A stretch of DNA of 64,000 bases, from the NCBI RefSeq assembly GCF_000934685.1, contig NZ_JYNQ01000001.1:3385501-3449500 (forward strand), read 5' to 3'. Below are positions 55,279 to 62,279 of the stretch, one piece after another. Every line of letters begins with the position of its first letter. Within the stretch, counting starts at the first letter, position 1. The notes under the pieces were generated by a model. It worked only from the letters and a program-made list of their open reading frames with translations, did not search any database and was not told the DNA's origin. The translations under genes were made by a program, and so were the position numbers. Source of the DNA: Lacinutrix sp. Hel_I_90 (lineage in GTDB: Bacteria; Bacteroidota; Bacteroidia; Flavobacteriales; Flavobacteriaceae).

Positions 55279-55293
55279 TGATTTGACTTTCGT
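55279..55293 (+). repeat. second copy of the 15-bp motif found upstream of the integrase
   Basis: TGATTTGACTTTCGT, identical to 36683-36697, lies 65 bp upstream of the excisionase-like start. The 276-bp gap (55215-55490) otherwise holds only the RteC terminator and a repeated CTTGGGTGTTTT. Confidence 0.6.
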
Positions 55294-55460
55294 TCTACAA
55301 AATTGGGGTAGTTTGCTGGATTTTATTCACAAGTTAGGCCTACTTGGGTGTTTTTCTTCTCTCATTTTCAATGTAATACAATAGAGGGTTTTGGTACTTC
55401 TTCAGAAAAAATACCCTATCTAAAAACCACCAAATAAAATGAGATTTTCCATAAAACAAG

Positions 55461-55495
55461 AAACACCCAAGTTGAAGCATCTTGGGTGTTTTATT
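55461..55495 (-). terminator. terminator of rteC
   Basis: AAACACCCAAG (55461-55471) pairs with CTTGGGTGTTT (55481-55491) around a 9-nt loop. It overlaps the rteC stop codon. The right arm also recurs as CTTGGGTGTTTTT at 55343-55355. Confidence 0.8.
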
Positions 55496-56342
55496 TTACG
55501 TTATCAGTATCATCCATCCGTTTGGTCAACTGCTTTTTCAGAATATCCAAAAATTTGGTTCTGCCATTTTTACGCATCCGTATTTCCAAAAAAGCTCTGT
55601 AATAATCGCCCAAGTCCACTTTAAATGTTTTTTCAACAAAATAGGCAATATCTTTAATGTCAACAGTACCATTATTAATGACATCTGTACTGTGCAAAGC
55701 GTATATCAGTTCAATTAAATATATTTTGTGGGCTGTCCAGGTAATTTTGGTTTTACTTTGTAACAATCTTAAACTTGCATAATTTCCATTATTCTCCAAT
55801 TTATCAATTTCCCGTTTTAAGTGTACAATCAAAAGGTCGTAGGCTAAAATTGAGGCCACGGTACTATCGTGGCTTGTTGCAAATTCTTCATCAACAAAAA
55901 AGTGAAATGAGTCTGGGAACAACCGAATATCTGCCTTGCCTCTTAAAAAATATTGCTCATCAAATACAGTAGCTTCCCTGCGGTAATAATGGTAAAAATC
56001 AAGATTGTCGTTAAAGTAGGTTTGAAGTTTCTCAATATAATTGTTCAAATACTTTACTTGCGATTTATTGCTTCCCCTGGGTCTTTTACTTTCAATGTTA
56101 AATAATTTTACGTAATAAATAAGTTTGCTATAAATTTTTGGTTTAGTACATTTAAAGAAATGAATTTCCTCTAATTTGGTTTCAAATTCATAATCAACTA
56201 CGATACTTCTAACTGATTTAAGGGTCTGTTTTGCAAGTTTAATCCCTTTTTCAGCTTTGAGTAAAATATCTTGTTCTTCTATTTCAAGAATATCTAATTT
56301 ATTGTCTAATTTTTTTAATATATCGTCGTAATTTGTCGTCAT
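55491..56342 (-). CDS. rteC: RteC domain regulator
   Basis: A 283-aa RteC-family protein, all helical, with a C-terminal winged-helix domain (TWTAHKIYLIELIYALHSTD then VDIKDIAYFVEKTFKVDLGDYY). In CTnDOT, RteC activates excision under RteA/RteB control; no rteA/rteB pair or tet gene is seen here, so the input must differ or lie outside the window. Confidence 0.88.
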   Translation of the reverse strand: MTTNYDDILKKLDNKLDILEIEEQDILLKAEKGIKLAKQTLKSVRSIVVDYEFETKLEEIHFFKCTKPKIYSKLIYYVKLFNIESKRPRGSNKSQVKYLNNYIEKLQTYFNDNLDFYHYYRREATVFDEQYFLRGKADIRLFPDSFHFFVDEEFATSHDSTVASILAYDLLIVHLKREIDKLENNGNYASLRLLQSKTKITWTAHKIYLIELIYALHSTDVINNGTVDIKDIAYFVEKTFKVDLGDYYRAFLEIRMRKNGRTKFLDILKKQLTKRMDDTDNVK

Positions 56343-56408
56343 TCATTCTGGGTATCATTATTTTCACTTAATCTTCTGCAATAACGTTGCATTTAAAATT
56401 GTAATTAA

Positions 56409-56582
56409 TTAAATAGATATAAAGTACTTTAGGAATTGCAAGAACAGTACAAAGAAGATTAACACAATAACAACGATTAGAATACTAATCCAAATTATTT
56501 TATCTTTTTTGGTAATACTATTTTTTACAGAGGGTACTTTATTGCTTTTTTTATTTCGTCTATTCCGTCTATTTTCCGACAT
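56409..56582 (-). CDS. 57-aa single-pass membrane protein, paralogue of 56672
   Basis: ATG 56582 to TAA 56409. The sequence starts MSENRRNRRNKK, continues to SITKKDK at about 22-28, then one membrane helix (about 29-48) and ends YFISI. It shares the MSxxRRNRRNKK head, ITKxDK box and helix with the next small gene. Short, but the conserved pair supports it as real. Confidence 0.65.
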   Translation of the reverse strand: MSENRRNRRNKKSNKVPSVKNSITKKDKIIWISILIVVIVLIFFVLFLQFLKYFISI

Positions 56583-56671
56583 AGAATATCATTTTTACTA
56601 TATATCAATCATTTCCACTTCAATTTTTGTAGCCACACAAACCACTTGGAATATTTTATTATCTTAATTCA

Positions 56672-56839
56672 TTAATGCTTATGAATATTTCCTTTTAGCA
56701 CAAAAAAATAAAGCAGAAATGCGGCTATTACCATAAGGATTATCATAAGAATACCTTTGACCTTATCTCTTTTTGTGATGTCGGTATTCGATGATTTCCG
56801 ATTTTTTTTGTTTCTTCTATTTCTTCTTTTTTGAGACAT
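56672..56839 (-). CDS. 55-aa single-pass membrane protein, paralogue of 56409
   Basis: ATG 56839 to TAA 56672. Starts MSQKRRNRRNKKNRK; DITKRDK leads into one membrane helix (GILMIILMVIAAFLLYFF) and a His-ending tail. It begins 10 bp after the stop of the P1B-2 ATPase, 90 bp before its paralogue. A joint role with the ATPase is inferred from position. Confidence 0.7.
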   Translation of the reverse strand: MSQKRRNRRNKKNRKSSNTDITKRDKVKGILMIILMVIAAFLLYFFVLKGNIHKH

Positions 56840-56848
56840 TCTTTTATA

Positions 56849-58807
56849 CTATTTCCAATTCATCTTCTGTAATCGAACCGCATTCAGAATGGCTAACAAG
56901 GCCACGCCTACATCGGCAAAAACTGCTTCCCACATCGTTGCCAGACCACCTGCGCCCAAAACCAAAACCACTGCTTTTACACCAAAGGCCAACCCAATAT
57001 TCTGCCAAACGATGCGTCTTGTAGAACGTCCTATTTTTATGGCTCTAGCTATTTTACTTGGTTGGTCTGTTTGGATGATTACATCTGCGGTCTCTATCGC
57101 CACATCGCTGCCCAAACCACCCATTGCAATGCCAACATCGCTCGCTGCCAAAACCGGTGCATCGTTGATGCCATCGCCTATAAAGGCTACTTTAGTATTA
57201 AATTGTTTTTTCAAATGCTCAACTTCGTTGAGCTTATCTTCTGGTAACAAACCGCCTTTTGCAGTATCAATACCCATTTCTTTTGCCACTTGTTGGGTTA
57301 TGGAATCCTTATCGCCGGAAAGCATTATGATTTTGGAAATTCCAGATTCTCTAATTTGTTTGATGGCTTCGTGGGCATCTTCTTTCAATTCGTCTGCAAT
57401 GATGACATAGCCAGCGAATTTACCATCAATGGAAACCATTACGATGGATTCTACAATGTTGTCGGTTTCAGATGGAACTTCGATATTATTTGAAGTCATC
57501 AATGGTTTATTCCCAACTAAAACAGTTTTGCCATTGACCATTCCCCTTAATCCTTTTCCTGCGACTTCGGTTACTTCTTTTGCCTGAAAATCTTCGCCAT
57601 CGGCTTTATATTCCATTATGGCCTTGGCAATGGGATGGGTGGATTGTTCTTCCATTGCCATTAGGTATTTCATAAATTCGGGTTCATCCCAATCAATGGT
57701 TTTTATTTCCTTGATTTTGAAAACACCTTTGGTCACGGTTCCGGTTTTGTCCATTACCACTGTGGTTATCCTTGTCATTTCATCTAAAAAAGATGCTCCC
57801 TTAAAGAGAATTCCATTTTTTGAAGCTGCTCCCAATCCACCAAAATAACCCAACGGAATAGAGATAACCAAGGCACACGGACAGGAAATTACCAAGAATA
57901 TCAATGCTCTATATAACCAATCGTTAAACACATAATCATCCACAAAAAAGTAGGGCAAAAATGTTAATCCAATCGCCAAGAATACCACAATAGGTGTATA
58001 GATTCTTGCAAATTTTCTAATGAACAATTCGGTTTTTGATTTACGAGCCGTGGCATTCTGGACCATATCAAGGATTCGGGCAATGGAACTGTCTTTAAAT
58101 TCCTTGGTGGTTTCGATTTCAATAACGCCATCAAGGTTGATGCTTCCTGCAAATACTTTTTCTCCTTTTGCAATGGTGTCAGGTTTGCTTTCGCCCGTTA
58201 ATGCTGCGGTATTGAACGAGCCTTTTTCGGACAATAAAATACCATCCAAAGGAATTTTTTCGCCCACACGGACTTGCACTTTTTCGCCAATAGCAACGAT
58301 TTCGGGATTTACAGAAACATAATTGTTGTTCCTATAGACCAAGGCTTCATTAGGTCTTACATCTAGTAATGCCTTGATGCTTCTCTTGGCTCTTTTAACG
58401 GCGGCACTTTGGAACAATTCGCCTACCGCATAAAACAACATTACTGCCACACCTTCGGGATATTCGCCAATGGCGAATGCACCTATGGTTGCGATGGACA
58501 TCAATAAAAACTCGGTAAAGAAATCGCCATTTTTGATGCTGTTCCAACCTTCCTTTATCACAGGAAAACCTACTGGAAGATATGCGACTGCATACCAGAC
58601 AATACGTATCCAATCTTTAAAAAAAGCTACGTCAAAATAATCCATCGCAATACCAATAATCAGCATTACAAAGCTGAAAATTGCTGGTACATAAATTTTA
58701 AATTTCCCTATACTTTCCGGACTGCTATGGTTGTGGCCATCATTGCGCTTGTGATTATCGGATGAAGTTTTATTTAAATCTCTTAAATTCAGTTTCTTTT
58801 TTTTCAT
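56849..58807 (-). CDS. heavy-metal P-type ATPase, P1B-2 (Zn/Cd/Pb) type
   Basis: A 652-aa metal pump. It has a His-containing N-terminal tail (GHNHSSPES) but no CxxC HMA domain. CPC in TM6 (VISCPCALVISIP), phosphorylation DKTGTVT near residue 351, STHP, and GDGINDAPVLAASDVGIAMG. TM8 contains FADVGVALLAILNA with the Asp typical of P1B-2 ATPases. The neighbouring upstream gene (58841) and small downstream genes (56409, 56672) lie in the same direction. Confidence 0.93.
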   Translation of the reverse strand: MKKKKLNLRDLNKTSSDNHKRNDGHNHSSPESIGKFKIYVPAIFSFVMLIIGIAMDYFDVAFFKDWIRIVWYAVAYLPVGFPVIKEGWNSIKNGDFFTEFLLMSIATIGAFAIGEYPEGVAVMLFYAVGELFQSAAVKRAKRSIKALLDVRPNEALVYRNNNYVSVNPEIVAIGEKVQVRVGEKIPLDGILLSEKGSFNTAALTGESKPDTIAKGEKVFAGSINLDGVIEIETTKEFKDSSIARILDMVQNATARKSKTELFIRKFARIYTPIVVFLAIGLTFLPYFFVDDYVFNDWLYRALIFLVISCPCALVISIPLGYFGGLGAASKNGILFKGASFLDEMTRITTVVMDKTGTVTKGVFKIKEIKTIDWDEPEFMKYLMAMEEQSTHPIAKAIMEYKADGEDFQAKEVTEVAGKGLRGMVNGKTVLVGNKPLMTSNNIEVPSETDNIVESIVMVSIDGKFAGYVIIADELKEDAHEAIKQIRESGISKIIMLSGDKDSITQQVAKEMGIDTAKGGLLPEDKLNEVEHLKKQFNTKVAFIGDGINDAPVLAASDVGIAMGGLGSDVAIETADVIIQTDQPSKIARAIKIGRSTRRIVWQNIGLAFGVKAVVLVLGAGGLATMWEAVFADVGVALLAILNAVRLQKMNWK

Positions 58808-58840
58808 TTATATCAATTATAATTTTATTTAAATTCACAG

Positions 58841-59392
58841 TCATTCCAATCTCAACACCAATTGGGCAAACTGCACCTCTATGGTATCATCGATACCCTC
58901 TATTAAGGAATCCAAACCAGTATTTGAAACCAATAATTGTCCGGTTGCACTTATCAGGCAGGACATACTTACTCCTTGTTCTATATGGGTAATGGTTGCT
59001 TTAAATTGTGATTTAAAGGATTTCCCTTGATAAGTAACATCTATCAGCCAATTAAAGTTGATAGGGTCGTGCCGTTTTGATAAAAAATCCTGTGATGGAA
59101 TAGTGCCAGTAAACCGAAGTATTAAAGGGTCTTCCCGCTGTTCTAAAAGGGCATTGATTTTAGGACTATATGTTGATAAAGTCTTAAGGTCGAGTACACC
59201 ATTGACCACTTTGGAATCATAATCAAGATATAGTGCCAATTTATGGCTTTCTGCCTTGATGGGTTTATCATCAACCAAAGTCATCATCATAATATGACCT
59301 TCTTCAGTTGTATAAACTTTTTGGGCATTTACCTTATAATAACTAACCAACAAGATTATTAAAAAACAATGTTTAATATTCATAATGCGCAT
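58841..59392 (-). CDS. exported protein, possibly YceI-like
   Basis: A 183-aa protein with a signal peptide (MNIKHCFLIILLVSYYKVNAQ from the second Met). The rest is beta-rich (NGVLDLKTLSTYSPKINALL; IEVQFAQLVLRLE) and recalls the YceI lipocalin-like fold, but I have no firm signature. It lies 33 bp upstream of the P1B-2 ATPase in the same direction, so a periplasmic role in metal stress is possible. Confidence 0.6.
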   Translation of the reverse strand: MRIMNIKHCFLIILLVSYYKVNAQKVYTTEEGHIMMMTLVDDKPIKAESHKLALYLDYDSKVVNGVLDLKTLSTYSPKINALLEQREDPLILRFTGTIPSQDFLSKRHDPINFNWLIDVTYQGKSFKSQFKATITHIEQGVSMSCLISATGQLLVSNTGLDSLIEGIDDTIEVQFAQLVLRLE

Positions 59393-59551
59393 CTTTACTT
59401 GTATAATTTAAAAAAGCAGCTTCTACTTTTGCTTTTAATACTATTAATCATTTTGCTTTAAAAAGCATCATAAAAGCTGCCTGCTATTAATTAAGTTTTC
59501 ACTTAACTTATTTAAATAAAAAATTTCGCTCATTCCTATAACGATTTACCG

Positions 59552-59818
59552 CTACTTGTTATCTATATCCTTTTCTCGTTTACCGAAATAATAAATTAGC
59601 GCAACACTTGCACCTAATAAGCCAAACAGAGTGTTCTCAAAAATTTGATTCCCATTGATATTTAAAATTTCAATGAAATTATTTATTAAATATTGCCATC
59701 AATTGATTTCGTAATTCTGGCTGCTAAACGTGAAAATTGTTATCCCAAAAGGTTGAAGGATAAAAACACCTATGGCAAACCCAATTAAAATGGTAATAAG
59801 AATGCTTTTTTTATTCAT
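59552..59818 (-). pseudogene. small membrane protein gene broken by an in-frame TGA
   Basis: ATG 59818 opens a frame with a hydrophobic helix (ILITILIGFAIGVFIL), reaches NYEIN, then TGA, and continues open in the same frame (WQYLINNFIEILNING, then a second helix LFGLLGASVALIYYF) to TAG at 59552. Both halves read as protein of the same kind, so a single substitution (for example TGG to TGA) seems to have split an ~88-aa two-helix gene. It explains the otherwise empty 450-bp gap. Confidence 0.55.
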
Positions 59819-59842
59819 CGTCTGTCTTTTACGGAAGTAAGC

Positions 59843-60202
59843 TTACTGGCTCTCAATCCAATTTTTGGCATCTTCCTTTTGGTCTATATTGAAATACTTA
59901 ATATCGGCATTGGTAAAAGGCTTCATAAATTGGGTTATCCAATTCTGCCATTTTTTATCTCCTACCATTGCTATTTTTTCATAGTCCGTGGCGTGGGCTG
60001 TGTCCATTTTTAGGTCTTCCCATAAACCAGGTAAATCCCAACCTGTAAAGTTGACCATCTCAAAATACCACCGGACTTTCATTCCTTTGTCCAGTATGGC
60101 GTGGATAAGTGGATGGATTTTTTCTATATCTTCTTTTCTCAATTTGCCCGAAGCTTTTGTTGCAACAATATTTTTTTCTTTTAATTCGATTATCTGTAAC
60201 AT
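59843..60202 (-). CDS. SpoIIAA-like (STAS/SEC14-type) protein
   Basis: A 119-aa soluble protein of the SpoIIAA-like (PF11964-type) family: NIVATKASGKLRKEDIEKIH, KVRWYFEMVNFTGW, KIAMVGDKKWQNWI, FNIDQKEDAKNWI. Stress/membrane-associated roles are proposed for relatives, with no known reaction. Between the 58-aa gene and the broken gene. Confidence 0.8.
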   Translation of the reverse strand: MLQIIELKEKNIVATKASGKLRKEDIEKIHPLIHAILDKGMKVRWYFEMVNFTGWDLPGLWEDLKMDTAHATDYEKIAMVGDKKWQNWITQFMKPFTNADIKYFNIDQKEDAKNWIESQ

Positions 60203-60225
60203 TTTATATAGTTTTTAATTAATAA

Positions 60226-60402
60226 TTATCCTTCTAAATCGTAAAACCATTCTTCCGCCCTTATGATGCCTTCTGATAAAGCTTCTTTTGCTGAAATATC
60301 TTTTTTTTCAATTAGTTCTTTTGCTATGGACAGGGCTTTTTCTCGTACAATAGGATTTAAGGTATCTAGGTCAGTTTTAAAATCTTCAAACATCCAGTCC
60401 AT
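60226..60402 (-). CDS. 58-aa acidic helical protein
   Basis: ATG 60402 (MDWMFEDFKTD) to TAA 60226. Contains VREKALSIAKELIEKKDISA followed by EALSEGIIRAEEWFYDLEG. A soluble helical protein between the SpoIIAA-like gene and the permease in the same direction, with 9 bp to the permease stop. No family recognised. Confidence 0.6.
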   Translation of the reverse strand: MDWMFEDFKTDLDTLNPIVREKALSIAKELIEKKDISAKEALSEGIIRAEEWFYDLEG

Positions 60403-60411
60403 AGCTTCATT

Positions 60412-61728
60412 TTAATGGTTAAAAAGTTCCTTTTCTTTTTCAGGGTCTATTTCATCTTTTGACTTTTTGTCCAAAAAATAATCAAGCACAATACCCACGA
60501 TAACAGCACCTACGAACGCTGAATAAACCTGCCAATTAAATTGGATTATCAATGATAGACTTATAAGTATCGCCAAAATGGGTAAAATCGGCACTCGTCC
60601 TATAGCCAAAGGAACTTTAAATGGTCGTTCTTGCTCTGGTGCTTTAAACCGAAGCACGATAAGTGCGACATTTACGGCAACAAAAACAAGTAAAGCGCCT
60701 AAAGAAGACATACCTGCTACAATCTTAATATCGCCCAACAATAAAAATCCCGCAACTGCTGCCATAACTACAATAGTAGTAACCCACGGTACTTTCTGTG
60801 CATTGGTTTTGGTCATAAACTTTGGAAGTTCTCCGACACTGGCCATTCCAAAAAGCAGCCTACTTATGGATATGATACCACTAAAAGCAGCATTAGCCGT
60901 AGCAAAAAGTGCAGCGATAGCCAATACCACAGGCAACCAATTGTTGAGATTGGAAGCTGCAAGAGAAAGTGGCGAATCCACGTTTGCCAAAGCGGAAGGG
61001 TCTGCAATATTCAAAACCGTAAAAGCAATAAATAAATAAATTATTGTAGTTATTACCATAGTCATTAAAAATGCACGGGGAATTGTTTTCCCTGGGTTCT
61101 TAACTTCCGAACCCAAAGCTGCCATATGTTCAAAACCAGTATAGATAAAGAACAGTGTAGCTGTGGCCGCCAAAGTTCCAGAAATCGATTCAATTTTAAA
61201 AAATTCTGCTTTGGGTGGACCAGTTTCCAAAAGTCCAAATACTATCAATAATAACAATCCCAAAAGTTGAATGCTGACCATAATAATATTTGCTGTCGAC
61301 GATTTTGTGATGCCTGTAATACTAATTAATGACAACACCAATAAAATGCCATAACTTATTAGAAGAGAGGGCATATTAAAAAACGTATTGAAATACCCCG
61401 AAAAGGCAAGTAACACGGCTGCAATGGTGGCCGAACTATGAAACGCAATCGTCCAACCCGTGAGAAAAGACGGAATATCAATTTTTGGAAATGCCTTGCG
61501 TACAAAAATAAATTCCGCACCAGCATTGGGATAGGTAGAGGACAACTCTGCATAGGACATTGCAGAGACACTAGCCGCAATTGCTGCAAAAATAAAACTC
61601 AACCAAAGGTCTGTGCCCGCTTGTCCAGCAGCTGCACCAATCACGGTATAGATTCCTGCACCCACAATCGTGCCAACGCCATAAAAGGTAAGTCGAAGCG
61701 TACCCAAAGATTTTTTTAGTTCTGCCAT
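60412..61728 (-). CDS. APC superfamily amino-acid permease
   Basis: A 438-aa membrane transporter with about 12 helices. The first helix carries the APC substrate motif GVGTIVGAGIYTVIG. LYFAT-type core (AALFATANAAFSGIISISR) and C-terminal acidic tail (EIDPEKEKELF). Substrate unclear; cargo of the metal island. The 80-bp leader has repeats (GGTTCAAGGTTCAAG at 61782). Confidence 0.88.
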   Translation of the reverse strand: MAELKKSLGTLRLTFYGVGTIVGAGIYTVIGAAAGQAGTDLWLSFIFAAIAASVSAMSYAELSSTYPNAGAEFIFVRKAFPKIDIPSFLTGWTIAFHSSATIAAVLLAFSGYFNTFFNMPSLLISYGILLVLSLISITGITKSSTANIIMVSIQLLGLLLLIVFGLLETGPPKAEFFKIESISGTLAATATLFFIYTGFEHMAALGSEVKNPGKTIPRAFLMTMVITTIIYLFIAFTVLNIADPSALANVDSPLSLAASNLNNWLPVVLAIAALFATANAAFSGIISISRLLFGMASVGELPKFMTKTNAQKVPWVTTIVVMAAVAGFLLLGDIKIVAGMSSLGALLVFVAVNVALIVLRFKAPEQERPFKVPLAIGRVPILPILAILISLSLIIQFNWQVYSAFVGAVIVGIVLDYFLDKKSKDEIDPEKEKELFNH

Positions 61729-61808
61729 ATTTTTTAGTTAAAGAGGGTGGAAAAAACCTGAACTGGACCATTGGGCGCAAAGGTTCAAGGTTCAAGTACT
61801 CCCACCTG

Positions 61809-62243
61809 TTATTTTTTCCTGCATTTTTCACATATTCCTTTCAATACAAGGTTCACATCGTTCACTTCATAATCGTCTGGCAAGCTCTCTTCCGATATTT
61901 TATTTGGTAAACAGATTGTTTTCCTACAATCGGTGCAATGAAAGTGCATATGTAAATCTGTACCGTATTTACCTTTGGCGTTTTCATCAGAAATCGCATA
62001 TTTTGCCACTCCGACCCCATCATTAATCTGATGAATCAACCCTTTATCCTCAAAAATCTTGAGATTGCGATAAAAGGTCGTTCTGTTTGCTGTTTTATTG
62101 GTTTCGCTCTTTTGAACAAAGGCCTTTTTCAAATCGGAAAAGGACACGGCACTTTGTTTCCTTTTTAGGAACTTGTATATCTTCGACCTCATTTTAGTAG
62201 GTCGAATCCCGTGATATGATAGTATCTTTTCCGTTTTGGTCAT
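61809..62243 (-). CDS. Fur family transcriptional regulator
   Basis: A 144-aa metal-sensing repressor. N-terminal winged helix (GIRPTKMRSKIYKFL; NRTTFYRNLKIFEDKGLIH) and C-terminal dimerisation domain with HMHFHCTDCRKTI and CEKCRKK: two CxxC pairs for a structural Zn plus His-rich sensing site. Zur/Fur/PerR class undecided. It sits between the permease and the P1B-4 ATPase, the likely targets. Confidence 0.9.
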   Translation of the reverse strand: MTKTEKILSYHGIRPTKMRSKIYKFLKRKQSAVSFSDLKKAFVQKSETNKTANRTTFYRNLKIFEDKGLIHQINDGVGVAKYAISDENAKGKYGTDLHMHFHCTDCRKTICLPNKISEESLPDDYEVNDVNLVLKGICEKCRKK

Positions 62244-62279
62244 TTTAACCTTTTCAAAAGCAACCCTTTTTTATTAAAT

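Noticed and set aside
53115-55360. Similar TTAAGCCTAATTAGAGTGTT-like stretches at 53115 and 55334
   Set aside because: Only partial similarity, different distances to genes; too weak to call a repeat.
59690-59710. Recoding of the in-frame TGA (selenocysteine or tryptophan)
   Set aside because: No SECIS-like hairpin seen and other genes here use TGA as a normal stop.
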